This document shows positions 46,178-58,982 of a stretch of 64,000 bases of DNA, piece by piece. The notes under the pieces were generated by a model. It ran no database searches. It saw only the letters and a program-made list of their open reading frames with translations, and was not told the origin of the DNA. Source of the stretch: Lentinula raphanica. Taxonomy: Eukaryota > Basidiomycota > Agaricomycetes > Agaricales > Omphalotaceae. The stretch covers positions 372,001-436,000 of the forward strand of contig JANVFP010000037.1 of assembly GCA_027919835.1 (NCBI GenBank), written 5' to 3'. Both the position numbers and the translations under genes were made by a program. The stretch's first letter is position 1. Every line of letters starts with the position of its first letter.

Positions 46178-48261
46178 TCACCGTTTCCATGAGTTGTGCA
46201 GACCGACAGTATCATCACCGTTCATCGTCCCACTGGACACCACCCCCTCATCCATTCCGTTCTCGTTCACAGGCACTCCCCCTCCGCCTTTGCCTTCCGC
46301 TGGGCCCAGCTCCCCAGTCATCATCGCAACCTTGCTCCTGACGTTATCCGCCCGTAACCTTTCAAGCTCAGAGAAATACGCCTCGTCAACACCGCCGGTC
46401 ACGTAGTCCCCGTCGAACACTGAACAATCAAATCTCTTGATGTTTGGGTTGAGTTGTCGGACGGATTCGATGAGATCTGGAAGGGTTTGGAAGATGACGA
46501 GGTCAGCGCCGATTGCTTCTGCTACGGCTCCCTCTTTGCGGCCATAGGCTACCAGCTCGGAGCGCGATGGCATGTCGATACCATAAATATTTGGGTATCT
46601 GTGTGGAAGACTAAGATAGGGAGGTGAGATGCAGAATGAAAAATACTGACCGAATCGGAGGGGCACAACTCGCAACGATGACGTTCTTTGCCCCGACATC
46701 CTTTGCCATCTGAACTATTTCCCTCGAGGTTGTACCACGCACTATTGAATCTTAGATAGGGGTATTATCAGAGTGTGCTATGTGATTGAGAGAACTCTGA
46801 CTCTGACTTACCATCCACTAGAAGCACGTTCTTTCCAGAAAACTCGAGAGCCATAGCATTCAACTTTCGACGAACGTTCTTCTTCCTAAAATGACCGCCT
46901 AAGTCCATAAGTCAACGTTAAGCAAGAGCATGAGCTCACCTCATCTGTTGTCCAGGCATGATGAAAGTTCTACCCACATAACGGTTCTTGATGAAACCTT
47001 CACGATAGGGTAGGTTGAGCTTCTGAGCTAGATTTAGCGCTGCTACTCTTGAGGTATCAGGTACCTGTGTACGTTGTTCAGACCCAGGTTCTGGTAGTCG
47101 AAGAGTTGAAAAGGGTCCGTACAGGAATAACAACATCCACAGACAGAGCATTTCTATCCAACACACGCTTGACCTCTTCGGCGAGCATATCACCCATAGC
47201 CATACGGCTACGGTAAACACTGATCCCGTCCAGAACGGAATCAGGTCTGGCGAAGTAGACATATTCAAAAATATCTGGAGCGAAGGTAGCGGGCTCAACG
47301 ACTTGTCGCCGAGAGACACTGCTCCGGGTAATGATGATAGCTTCGCCTAGAAGTAGGATGTTAAAACGGAGATGATGGCTTAATAGAAGCAGAACGAGCC
47401 TGGTTTGACATCGTCCCAGTCAGTAAACCCACTGGCATCCGCAACGACACTTTCACTCGCGAATAAATAATCGTTTCCTGTCTCCGTTTTCCTCGTTGCC
47501 ATTCCTACTGGACGAATTCCGTTCGGATCTCTGAATGCGATTATCCCGAACCCAGCCAGCATTGCGACGCAAGCATAGGCGCCCTTGACTTGGTTCATCA
47601 TTCCGCCGATGGCCGTGAAGATATCCTCTTCGTTGATACGGAATTTCCCAGTCTGCTGCAGATTATTGGCGAAGATGTTCAGGAGCAATTCGGAATCCGA
47701 AGAAGTATTAATGTGACGATGAGCAGTAGCGTCCATGAATTGGAGTAATGAAGAAGTGTTGATCAAGTTTCCATTCTATTCGTGAACAGATGAGAAGCTG
47801 ATGTTTGCAAGGAAGATGTTATGCTTACATGCGCGAAAACTATACCATAAGGTGAATTGACATAGAAAGGCTGGGCTTCAGCGTTGTTAAAGCTTCCAGC
47901 AGTAGGATATCTAACTAGAAGTCGAGACGATCAGGAACAATCTTGAAGCATAAATGAGGGGAAGCGAGCTTCACCATGGCCAACACCCATACCACCGATC
48001 AATTTGCGAATCGAGGATTCATCAAAGATATCTCTGACCATGCCATTTGCTTTGCATTGATAGAAGCGACCTTTAGGTCCACAAGTCACGATTCCACAAG
48101 CGTCCTGGCCTCTATGTTGTAACAAAGAAAGTCCTTCACAGATCTCTGGTGCACAGTTGATAGTTGAATCGTGCAAGAGCAAGCCTAGGATACCGCACAC
48201 TAAAAATTTGTCACGCGAGTGATAAACGGATAGATCCAAAATAAAAACACAAAAACTCACT
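46178..48261 (-). CDS. ADE4: Amidophosphoribosyltransferase (glutamine PRPP amidotransferase)
   Basis: First committed step of purine synthesis: PRPP plus glutamine to phosphoribosylamine. Exons 48261 (one base of the start codon), 48199-47975, 47914-47829, 47775-47400, 47346-47123, 47064-46940, 46885-46812, 46750-46651 and 46598-46178 give 543 aa. The N-terminal Ntn-hydrolase domain begins [12 protein letters not shown] with the nucleophile Cys2. [13 protein letters not shown] and [19 protein letters not shown] follow. The phosphoribosyltransferase domain has the PRPP loop [13 protein letters not shown]. The start codon appears to be A|TG split by the first intron (donor after 48261, acceptor before 48199). 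An upstream ATG at 48317 reads out of frame and stops in CAVS. The intron after 47400 has a GC donor. The C-terminal tail is Gly/Asp-rich. Confidence 0.93.
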
Positions 48262-48317
48262 TGCACGGAGGATTTGAAGACGAGAATTTTCTCAAACGTG
48301 GTTGGTGGAGAAGACAT

Positions 48318-48988
48318 TTTTTAAAAACTTGACGCCGCACCGAGAAAAAAGAGTGGGCGCACGTGCGCCTACTTTGGGAAGCGGCTTGATCCGGCATTAT
48401 CTTGAGCCGGAACATGCCGGACGGGCCGAGGAACGCGAATCGAAGCAAGCTTCGAGGAGTTTCGAAGTTTGGAAGTCGAAAACTATACAACAGCAAGGAC
48501 TGCTGAGATGGCTGGGATTATGAAAGATAACCACTCCAGACGGATAATGACATAGAGCTGACTGAGAAACGATGAAAGACGTATAAACACCGGGGAGGTG
48601 CCCGAATGCACAATGCAGCTTGCTTTTGCTTTCTACTACATTTGTACTGCCCAACTTGCAAGCCTGAAACTTCTAACGTTGGGTGTCTTCGGCAGATCGA
48701 CATCAGCAGTGGGCTTAAAAGAATGTGGCTATAAGATTCCATAGGACCTTCCGCCTTGAAGAAACATGGAAGATGAGTGCTGAACAAATTAGGGATTATT
48801 GATACAACCAGATAATCGCGACAGAAGGATGAAGGTCACATACGAAGGAAACTTGATACTCTAGGGACAAGAAGCGCCATGTAAAAGCTCGATAATACAA
48901 CATAATCTTTATGGGTACAGTAGTATGCAAGCCCTAGATCCACGAAGACCCAAGAAGAACCCAGGAGAAAAATATTTGGAGATGACTT
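48318..48988. other. Intergenic, ADE4 5' flank and WOPR 3' flank
   Basis: I see no gene. Short frames on both strands lack domains. Confidence 0.45.
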
Positions 48989-49972
48989 TTAGGTTACATG
49001 CCGGGAGTTCAGCATGTGTATGACCCGATGATCCTCTGACATTCTGCTCCCTGTCTGAGGGTATGCAGACCGAGGATTTAATGCATATGGCCCGACGGTA
49101 GCCTGGAATGAAGGCAACAGAGGAGTAGATGACCGAGTGGGAGGTGCATGGACGCTGGTATGATGCGTTGCCAAGTTTGGGCTCGAAGGTGCATTATACA
49201 CCCCGTCATCTTCACTTTTGGACCTCGATTTCCCTCCGTGGTATATCCCAGAAGGAACCGTGATTTTGGAGAGAATAGGATCCCGGTCAATTGTCGGTAT
49301 TGACGGGAGGTCGGAATAGGTGAAATAGGCTGTGAGATGCCATTTTCGAGGTTTTGCATTCGGAGAAAGTGTGACCCAAGCGGAATAGGCTTGTTTTATC
49401 AGTCCAGGATGGGTCCCACCACTCCGGTCTTGGTGAAGTAATGCAGAAGAAGTATGCACAACTCGTGTCGGTCCTTCTACAAAGCGGAAATTAGGGTATC
49501 TGGGACGTGAACGGAGGGACAGGTTTGAATAGGTCTTGGCCCAGAAGACGATAAAGAATACCTTTGGCTTTGTTCAGGAGAGCCACCATCGGAAGGAAGC
49601 TTCTCATCATAAAATAGGTATGGCTGTTGAGCGGTCATTAGAAAGATACGCAGGTGTCGGTTTCGTAAGTCATTACCTCGCGCATTCTCGACTGACCCCA
49701 AACTCGACCATCTAAGTGGCGACATAAGAATGCTACCATTGAATCATCTTGGCACGTTGAAGAAGTGACATACCAGTCCATCTCTTCAATCCGGACTCGT
49801 CGTCACACTCTTCCCAAACAAAAACAGAACCAGAGCGTACGTGCATGGATCGTTCGACCTCATTCAGCCGACGAATGACTGGACGTAAAAGACCTTGGCG
49901 AACGGCCTCAAACACGACATGCGCATCTCGAGCGTCGCGTACATGAAGACGCGGATGAGTGGCTTGCTGCAT
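48989..49972 (-). CDS. WOPR-domain transcription regulator (Gti1/Pac2 family)
   Basis: DNA-binding regulator related to Wor1/Ryp1/Gti1, controllers of morphology and nutrient response. Exons 49972-49774, 49711-49677, 49623-49562 and 49499-48989 give 268 aa. WOPRa: LHVRDARDAHVVFEAVRQGL, RSGSVFVWEE and LKRWTDGRVWGQSRMRE, containing the conserved KRWT site proposed for kinase control. WOPRb: GLIKQAYSAWVTLSP and KWHLTAYFTYSDLPSIPTID. The remaining 90 or so residues are Ser/Pro-rich. Close to the short fission-yeast Gti1/Pac2 type rather than the long Ryp1 type. An ATG at 50014 in frame is an alternative start. Confidence 0.88.
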
Positions 49973-50767
49973 AGTCGTATTTGTTAAGGGTAAGCAGAAA
50001 CTCTGTATCGCCAAAAGCGCGTACGGAGGAAGATGACGAATATGAGGATATCTTACAACGGTATATATACTGCCCCCGGGTGAACGCGAAAGTACTGGCT
50101 AAGAATCGGTATTCTGCATTCGAGATAGAAACCGAAACCGGTGATCCATACGCCTATAATCTGCGTCAACTGAAAATCCATGTGGTGGGATAGATATCAA
50201 AAGGTGGATGTCGATCGGCTTTAAAAATACACATCAGCAGAAGAACCAGTATGTCGGATCCTTGACTCGAAAGGGGAAGTGTGTACGGTGTGGGTATCGA
50301 GGGATTCGGAACAACTTGACTAGACTTTTGGCTTGGGTTTTTGCGCATACATTCAAAATTTTCTCGTATCGTTCGACCCAGAGCTTCGTGTCCAAAGGCA
50401 GAGGAAAAATGACCGCTACCGTCACAGCCGAGGGGAGATATGCGGCGTCTTGAGATGAAGAAAAGCTAGGTTTGTTCAGCTATTCTGGTTCTAATTCTTA
50501 CAGAGTATGTCATGCTTGATAGTCACAGATGAGAGGACTCGACCAGTCGGGATATCTAGGATGGTTACAATCTTAGAATGTTAGATGACAGTTGGGAATA
50601 AGCTGGGAAGAAATGGTGACTCATCAGCAAGTCATGTGTTCGTGTATTTTATTTTCCACGTGGAAATTGGGCGCTAATCAAGATCATCATTCCGCTCTCA
50701 CCTACAGCTTGCTACTTACCACTTCAATCCTCAACGTTCAACGCTCATCTAACCAACAACCTTCCTC
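49973..50767. other. Divergent intergenic region, WOPR / Elongin A
   Basis: 795 bp with no recognisable coding region. CCACGTGG occurs at 50656-50663, a palindromic E-box-type site. Likely promoter for both genes. Confidence 0.45.
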
Positions 50768-52069
50768 ATGCTCGTCGAACATGAACCAAACGGGGGCCAT
50801 GGTAACAGGCGTATTCAAACCCTGGTTCAACTTTGTCAACGAGGTAGGAGGAGTTCGTGTTAGCTCAGCGCTCAGCCACGTCTCTAACTTCTCCCGATCG
50901 TAACTCTCTTGGATAGTGGCGGCAAATCATATAGAATGTGAGCATTCGTCAACCTAGAGAGAACCGTAAATATCTGACACAATGCAGCCATCAGTAGTGT
51001 CGGAGAGTTATCGTTTACCTTGGTTAAACCCGTTCTTGAACGTTGTTCGGCGGAACAATTATTGCGGATAGAAGATGCATCTCCAGTATGTCACTGCTTT
51101 GTATATGCTCTTGCAATAAGCTGATCTGCCATACGATCCGCCAGCATTTGAAAAGTGACTCTGAAGGCATGCTCTGTGCCGTTTAAACCCGCATTCGATC
51201 CGTTAACCTCGACGTTAGAGTTATGGAGGTCCTTATGTAGAAGGACCTATCCTGCGATGCTGGAGCGCTATGATGCTGAGACCCACGCTGAACCGGACTC
51301 ATGGAGGACACAATTCTTCGTGAGTCTTAGCCGACATGATAGGATATCAGAACTCAGATCAAACAGGTTTTGCGTGAAGCGGAGGCCAAAAGGTTAGAGG
51401 AAGTGGGGTTGCGTATCCGTTCACAGCGTCTTGAAGCAGATGAACGTAAGAAGGAGCGTGAAGTCAAGTTTACAGACCGTCTACCACCCCCAAAACGCCA
51501 ACGTACAGGGTGTAAGTTTATCCCGCACTATTTGTGTACAGTCGAACTCGCGAGTTCACATCTAACCTCTAGGGAATATGCCCACTCAACCTAAGACCTT
51601 ATTTCAAAAGACACGGTCAGAAGCATCCAAACTTCAGAAGAATATGTACCACACCCGTATGATTCCCCCGATGCTTAAAGGCAAAGACTATCGTCCCACC
51701 GGAAACACTAGCAGCGATTCTCTCCTCCCCGCCATGTCCACCTATTCAAACCGAGTAACCGTGAAAACGGTAGCTCGCCGTCCTTCAGCGGCAGGCTTGT
51801 CGGAACCTTCTGCATTGCCGTCCAAGACTTCAAATCCTTTACCCTCGAAGTCTACCAATCCTCCATCCACTTTTACAGCCGAAAGCCGGTCCCTTGTATC
51901 CTCGAGTAACGGCACGCTCTCTATTTCTAGCAAAGATCCCAAGAATAGCCAGATACCATCCTCTGAAATAGTCTCATCTTATACCAAACCATTCACTGTG
52001 ACCAAAAAGGATCCTATGGCTTCGCTTTTTGTACCGAAACACCGTGCGCACTCACAGCGAGCGCGTTGA
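50768..52069 (+). CDS. ELA1: Elongin A (RNA polymerase II elongation factor SIII subunit A)
   Basis: Nuclear protein that binds Elongin C and takes part in transcription and RNA polymerase II ubiquitylation. Exons 50768-50843, 50917-50937, 50988-51085, 51145-51180, 51221-51319, 51367-51511 and 51573-52069 give 323 aa. The BC-box-like TLVQLCQRVAANHIESI is followed by VGELSFTLVKPVLERC, EQLLRIEDASP and LWRSLCRRTYPAMLERYD. A charged helix (REAEAKRLEEVGLRIRSQR) and REVKFTDRLPPPKRQRTGW follow. The tail is Ser/Pro-rich. The exon 51145-51180 is the least certain, chosen because it keeps frame between SP-HL and LWRSL. Confidence 0.85.
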
Positions 52070-52721
52070 AATTTTCACTGCTCCATGTCCTACTTTGCAT
52101 CACGGACATACCCCATGTTCGTTTCTTATAATTCCCGTACCTATCTCTCGACATAGTTTGGAGAAACTCTACTCGGATATGTATTGTATTCATTTGCATT
52201 TAGTGTTTATCTCACCCTCACTTGTACAAATCACATCTTTCTCCCTTTGAGAATGCATTCGAGGGTGAGAAACATGGGTGGATGTACCCACATACGGTAT
52301 ATTCAAAGTTGAATCCTAGGGAGACATACTCACCGGTTCATAATGACACAGACTGCGCGCAAGAAAATTCTCTACTGAAAATGATTATGAAGGTTGGTGG
52401 GACAACTTAGCATTGACGATAGAAAGGTTGATGTAGAATGATACAAACCTATGTACTGAATATTGTTGATAACAAGATTGGTGTAATGCGATGCTCAGGA
52501 AAACAGGGTAAAAAGACAATGCAAAGAAAGTCAATGTGAGTAACGAAAAAAAACGGTAAAGCAATGCTAGAACTACTGCGGAGGGAACGCGTAAAATCAA
52601 TCCAACATAGCACCCTCGGTGTCATAGCCGGACGTCTATGAATCCAAGTATTAAGTCTTGTGTTTCTCTTGGTATTGAAGGCTCGAGAACAAAAGAAAGG
52701 TCGCGTACCGCACGTCCACGT
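52070..52721. other. Convergent intergenic region, Elongin A / GID7
   Basis: Room for two 3' UTRs. No coding region supported. Confidence 0.45.
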
Positions 52722-55700
52722 TCACAATCGCGTAGAAGGAGTTGCCATTCCGGAATTTTCAGCCTCTCCATCCATCTGGCGTGTCTTTCCTTTGCCCTTC
52801 GCACTGTATGGCACCGGATGGTCGGTATGTCCTGACACGCCTAGACTTGTATCTGGCGTAGGAGCTTCCCATATGCGGATAGTCCTATCATCAGAGCACG
52901 ACGCAAACATGCGTTCATTCGCCGGGTTCCAAGCCACCGAATTCACACTTCCTTGTCCATGTCCAGGCAGGACTTCGAGTAATGTCCCGGTATTCCGATG
53001 CCAAACATATACATTGCCATCTAAGGAATTTCTGTTGAGTATTCATAATAGGCAAAGAACCACGCAGAAGCCAACCTTCACTGCCACTGGCAACAAAACT
53101 GCCATCGATCCCACCGAAGCAACTTCGGATAACATGGCGTTTTTGACGGTGACCTGTGAACTTTCGAACCAGTCGACCGCGTTGAAGGTCCCACAGTTGG
53201 ATTTCCTGACATAAATTACACCAGTGAGAACGTGATAACAGAATAGTTCCAGGGTGGGACTCACATCGCGTGAGTGGTTTATTAAAGCGTACTGGGAATC
53301 TTGCGAAACCTTCACGCTCGTAAGTTCGTCATCCAGCTTGATGGAACTGTCAAGGAACGCGAGATGAGAAAAACGTCGAAAGGGAATGATTTCTCAGGCA
53401 AGAGGGGGTCCGATGGAAGACAGGGAGGACCGTCAAGTCTATTGCAGACGATGATAACGAGAAATGAAAAACTTACGACTCTACTTGTCTCGTTGATAAT
53501 CGGTAAATGTCGAATCTGCTTTCATTGGGCGGTAATCCTTTCGCGGATGTCACATTCCCACTTGAATTAGACGTCGTGCCATCGCCGGAGCTACCACTGT
53601 TATGGGCTCCCCTCAACGTTGAAGACTCTGATGAAGTGGGGACGTGCACTCCAATAGCTACCACTCGTGAGAGATCTGGCGTAACGGCGAGGTCCATAAC
53701 CCGTATATCTTCCAGGTCCATGAGAGCTTTTTCCTACCCTCCGCATCCTGCTCGATGTAAGAAATGTGTTTAACAAGCTCGCAAAGTAAGAAATCACCCA
53801 TTGAATAATCTTGCGATCTAATGCCCCTGATAGAAAACCTGAGCCATCCGGTAGCCACGAGAGAGCCGTCACGGTATCGGTGTGTTCTTCTATCGCTCGA
53901 ATACAGGAACCCGTCTGGATATTGTGAAAATAGACATGAGGATTTGTATTAGAATGGAGACAGTGGACTGACCTTTACGTCCCATAGCTTGATGCGCTGC
54001 TCAGCTCCTGTGAGTAGCATGGAAGCATCCAATGACCACGATATGCTCTGTACAGCATCGTCATGATCCCTGAGAATCCAAAGCGCCTCCCACTTCCTTG
54101 AATCCGACTGCAAGAGCACGAACGTCAAATCAATATAAGTAGGTGATGATATTATCAAATGATGTTTGGTTTGTGCGAACTCACCCCCATATTCCATATT
54201 ATAGCTGTCTTATCCTTGCTTCCACTAGCAAGATAGGTGCCGTCATGATTCCATTCTACAGTCCAAACTTCATCCGTATGTCCCGCTAATATTGTCGTGG
54301 TAACCTTCGGGAACCACTCTTGGTTACATTCATGATCGCTGAATAACGAAGATGGGGTTGAATCATGTCGGGTGTTGTGGTATAAACATCGCCGCAGTTG
54401 GTCTTCATGTGCTTGTTGTAAGAGGGTGTGAAATCTCCGCGGTGGGATCATGACAGTCGAGGGGATAAATCCTAAAAGAAGAAAGGTCAATCAAACTTTC
54501 AGGAGGCCATGAACCTGGAGTAGGACTTGCGATGTAAATCCAAGAGTAACTGTTGCCTCGATTGACCGGACGCTCCATCCCAATCTGCCCGCTGCCGGAC
54601 ATCCTCTGGCTCGGTACACATTATCAGACTGCACGGTAGAAGCCTTGAGTATGTGATGATAACACAGATGACAACACCACGCTGACCTCGATAATGTATG
54701 TAACCGTGCCGGATCCGGACATCTTGGTGCTAACTCGACCCGTAATACGGAGAGAGCTTCAGTGGCTTTCCGTGCTTCCAGTAGTTCTAGATACTTCTGC
54801 CTACTTATCAAGAATCTGGCCTCCTGGAATCAAGCAAGGATTAAAGACTGAGCAACAGGTTCAAATGGAAGCGTGCCACACACCCATAAATCATCCTGAT
54901 TCGCTATGCCTAACTGTGACAGAAAGTCATCCGCCTGTAGCCACCTTCCATTCAATATATGTTCTCTAAATGTTGTAACGTCTCGCTCCTCCATCGAATA
55001 TCCTGATTCCGCTTCGAGAGTAGCTGCTGATTCACTGTAGAAGGGGGCAACATTGACGCGTGAACAGAGCGATATATGTGCAGATAGCCTAAACTCACAT
55101 ATATCCCACATCTCTCAAACACTGTAACATCAACCGGATGAACTCCTCTCTGTCCACGTTTGAACCCTCGTACAATGTATTTCCAGGAAGATTGACCCTC
55201 TTGATAACTTCTCTGGTATGCCTCGCCACAACACCATTACTTCCGTTCGTTGCAGCTCCAGAAGATCCCGAGTGACTTCTCCCGTTAGTATAGGGTAGGT
55301 CTAAGCTCGAATCGAGATGGTGGCTGCTTTCATGAGGAGATCTTATTATATCAAAATCCTCTCGAATTCCGTCTGGGGTGTTGTTCGAAAGACCATTGCG
55401 AGCTTGAGACTTTCCGTTAGCTGCAGTACGGCCATTTGTAAGATGTGGCTTTGAGGAAGGACCTGGACTGGACAAGATTGACGAAGACGACGAAGAAGCT
55501 TCCTCTGAATCTGGGGGCCGCATGGTTCGGATACGGGCAAAGGGCTGTGTCTGTGAATGATTGGGCGTTGTAGAAGGTATAGCGCTGTCGATTCTTTGTC
55601 TCTTGCGAGCTCGAGGTGATTCAGAATCTGGGAACAAAGAAAGATTATGAGAGCGTTAGTCAGTCGTGTAAGGGTCGATTACAGAATTAACGACGGTACC

Positions 55701-55910
55701 GATGGAGGGCACAGATAAGAGAGAATCACTATGGCTACTTTCTACACTCTCTAAATGGTCCAGCTCAGACCGTAGCCTGGTTGTCGGTATGAGACTCGAA
55801 GTCGATGCTTCTGGTTGTGGTGACTGAGTAGAAACGACGGGTGCTGTGGACGATGGCTGTTGGGTTTCCAGTCTGGAAGAGGAAGTCACTGGAGAGGACG
55901 GCTCCCGAGG
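52722..55910 (-). CDS. GID7: GID7/WDR26-like WD40 subunit of the GID/CTLH ubiquitin ligase
   Basis: Scaffold of the GID E3 ligase that degrades gluconeogenic enzymes in yeast. Supported exons: ...55910-55700, 55627-55099, 55034-54884, 54823-54687, 54628-54531, 54471-54185, 54107-53973, 53914-53798, 53733-53477, 53346-53265, 53205-53076 and 53020-52722. A Ser-rich N-terminus precedes LisH (EEFIRLMLQCLRDVGYIES), CTLH (FREHILNGRWLQADDFLSQL), PPRRFHTLLQQAHE and WD repeats (HTDEVWTVEWNHDG, KDKTAIIW, LRDHDDAVQSISWS, HTDTVTALSWLPDG, NEIQLWD-like, SVNSVAWNP, SDDRTIRIWE). The intron after 54531 has a GC donor (C|GCAAGT). The first coding exon has no ATG before an in-frame TGA, so a short upstream exon is needed. 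An acceptor may lie just after 55909, but the start is unresolved. Confidence 0.88.
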
Positions 55911-56269
55911 GGCAGCCCAAGAACTATTTGTGAGAGTAGGATCAATGGTGACCGTTGAAATTCAAGAAAGGATATAATGGCTCTTGGGTGAAGAGAGCAA
56001 GGATGATGGACTGTTTCTTGTTCTTTCAGTGCATTCGCCTAGAGTACACGCGATGTCGGTAAGCTACTAAGCCTCGTTTCGAAGTTGTCAGTTGTTTTCG
56101 CACAGTATTTTTTTATTTCCGAGTTCTGAACAAGAGCTACTGTACATGTTATAAACTTCATAGTTACTTTGTTTAGTGTCTTCTTCGATAGGAATACGAC
56201 ACGGGGAATTGAAGGTCACCGATATCTCTAGTCCTTCAAGTTTGTCGAACGCCAGACAGGCAGAGAGAC
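55911..56269. other. GID7 5' flank
   Basis: Probably holds the missing first exon of GID7 and its promoter. I could not place an ATG with a good donor. Confidence 0.35.
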
Positions 56270-58830
56270 CAGTATGATAACGACCATCATGACACCATCA
56301 ATTCGCCAGTTGTCGCAGAAGTTCGCTAATTCCCTCTCATGCCACCTTCAGAGAGAGCAAAAGAAACCAAGGCTCCCTTTTCGGAAGCTACTTACCAGGT
56401 CCCAAGCTTGCGCAATCACTGTCAGAATTTCAATCCGTATGATCCTCAAAGGTCCATCCCGTGATCGTAGCGCCAATGGAGGCCCGAGGGTCATTCGGTC
56501 GAACCGCTGTTGCCTGTGTAAGTGGAAGAACGGTTCATGAAAGAATAGACAAGGAACACCACTGATACCGACTCGACGCGGGTCACAAGAACACGCTTCT
56601 ACTGGTAGGCTGGGCGTCCAGCTCACCGATCTAGACGGGGCATACCCAGCAATTCCAATATTCAGTCCCGTTCTTGAGACCTACTCTCAGCGCTACCCCC
56701 GGGAACGAGAATAATCAAGAATGATCCAGCTCCGGAACAGACTGCCGACTTTTGAAATGAAGGAATCGTTTCGTCCCGCTGACATCGTTGAATATTGTGA
56801 AACCTGAACTCAAGGGGATACAATCGACTTGAGCCACGGCTGACGAGAAGCCTTCGCTCAGATGTGACGAGCAACACGTCGGCAGATTCGGGAACACTCA
56901 CTGGAGGTCCGGCCGTAGCGACGGGATTGAAGGGATTTCTGACCACTACAGCCTCGCAAGGAATTGATACCGGTTCTTTTGAGTCTTGTGCTCAGCCTTG
57001 CTCAGCAGGGGTTGTTGGAATATACAGATTATTGACGAAGCAAATCTGGACTTGGGATTGACGCTAGATAGCATATGAATCAGTCCACTGAAGAAACCGC
57101 ATTATGTAGTGAACCACTGAACAACTTCAATACTGGACCCGGCTCCGTATCTATCTTGGGATTAACCTTGGCCTGGACTAGTCCCGATATCGTTGGTCTG
57201 ATGATACAGGGAAATCTATCATAATAATATCATAAACCTGTGTACATCACCAGACATCACCTTCACGAAACGAAACGAAAGCAGAATCATCATCATCAGA
57301 AAGCAAATGAATGCTGCGTGACACTGACTGCGTCCGGAAAACAAGGGAGACCTCAGACTACTCACTCAAGGTCGCAACCTACGTCGGTAAGTCGGCTAGT
57401 GCGGAGTTGTATTGTGATAAGTCTCGTAGCGTAGCCACAAGTCACAAGTGGAGGCGAGCGATAGAAAACCGACTAGCGAATGAAGTGAAAAACGCGGGAC
57501 CTTGTTACTAACGTCAGACTATGTCCAAGCTTTCTGTAGAGGTCTGATATCGTGTCATCCTGATGCGATAATAAAGCATTTGAGGCGATAGAAGGCAGTT
57601 CACAGCAGTCTATAGAATCCTAAATAATTCAAGAAAATATGTGTGACAGAAATTGCGAATAATGAAAGAATAAATCGTACCTGTTCAATCGCCCTGTATC
57701 GCCACTCTGACGCGCGATATTAGGGTATACACAAGGGTACCCATTGGCCGAAACGTCCATAACAAATTGAGAACCGTCGCAGTCCATCTCAACCACTGAA
57801 TCAGTGAGAGCAATTTGATAAGACAATTTGCTAGAGCTTTTGACAGTAGCCAGAGAATGAATCGCGAAATTGTTTCATACTCGAAAGCTTGAAGTATGAA
57901 CTTGCCTCTACGCTGTAGATCTGCTGTCATCCGAATTAATCGTCGCGTTTGAACAGCCAGAGATCAAATGCACAGTATACAGTACCGGGCATCATCGCCA
58001 TCGCCATCCGAATAGCATCTACGAACGAGTCAGGCCCAGGACTCAGTTTTGCTGTTTTGCACCTCGATTCTCGAACGTTTTGGGTTTTGGATATTTGGAT
58101 ATTTGATTGATTTCTTGAGTCCGGAAGGGAAACGTGCCGAAATCAGCGAAGAACTTCAACTTGCAACAACTTGAGGGGCAAACGATCGCAGGATGGTCGG
58201 GACCTTCGGGACAGATACCATGGAACCAAGAAGATACCTGAAGAATCAGGGCTATGCCGATGGGGACCGAGATGGACGCTATGAGAGCATTGGACGTGCA
58301 ATGTCCCATGAGAAGCCCGTACTATCAGCTACTGCAACTTGTCCAGCAGATGAAAAAGATCATAGTACAATGCGTACCTGGCCTTGCCATTGAACCAAAA
58401 ACAGATATCCCTTGTCTAGCGCGACGGCGTATACTATATACAGCGTAAAACGCGGGTCCACCAAGGCTTGTGGCAGCGCCTTCAATTGTAAGAATCCGAC
58501 TCGAGCATGGAGGATAATAAGAAGAAAACAAAGGTCCAAGAATCCCGGGCTATCGTCATTCATGTGAATGATTCTTTCATTCGAACTTGCCATACAAGAT
58601 ACAAGATCCAACGGCGGGAATAGAGAACGTGTCAAGAGCCCATTATAACTCGACATCGACGTCGGCGGTAAGGAAATGAAAGTTAATTCCAAAGCTGTTC
58701 CAAAGTGTGACCGAGAAATTTGAGATTCGTGACGGAACCTGTTCAGCGTTGCTAGGCGTAGCCTCCCGTTAACCTCCACTGAAATTCGCTCACTGAACAC
58801 ACGATAATCATGGTTTCCGAACGACATATA
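56270..58830 (-). CDS. Unrecognised, probably membrane-spanning protein (structure unresolved)
   Basis: A series of minus-strand frames looks like one intron-rich gene. About 58370-58660 starts MSSYNGLLTRSLFPPLDLVS, with hydrophobic LCFLLIILHA and YIVYAVAL-type segments. About 58210-58309 has the membrane-like NALIASISVPIGIALIL. About 57680-57826 reads MDCDGSQFVMDVSANGYPCV. About 56690-56946 reads RNPFNPVATAGPPVSVPESA. About 56540-56640 has SLPVEACSCDPRRVGISG and CLFFH. The pattern is a membrane N-terminus followed by a Cys-containing extracellular part. Splice sites and the frame near 58365 are not resolved, and a frameshift there is possible. Family unknown. Confidence 0.4.
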
Positions 58831-58890
58831 TCATTGCCCATAGCTATGATTTTGTAGGAGTTACGAGCTGGTGCGAGTGGACTGCTAGAA

Positions 58891-58982
58891 ATAAAATTCC
58901 CGCTACCCTTTAGGGTAAGGGTTTTGTACCCATTCTTCATTTCTGTTTTGCACAGATTTACAAAAGGTCCGACACGGCCCGG
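58891..58982 (-). repeat. Dispersed repeat, left-type copy 2
   Basis: CCCGCTACCC at 58899-58908 followed by TTTAGGGTAAGGGTTTTG, then GATTTACAA and an end in CGGCCCGG, as at 3585-3675. Confidence 0.6.

Noticed and set aside
50781..50903. Frame starting MNQTGAMVTGVFKPWFNFVNE
   Set aside because: A shifted reading of Elongin A exon 1. The frame from 50768 gives the conserved TLVQLCQRV.
51155..51397. Frame running through an intron into LWRSLCRRTYPAMLERYD
   Set aside because: It starts at GTG and overlaps the intron 51181-51220 of Elongin A. The shared peptide belongs to Elongin A exon 5.
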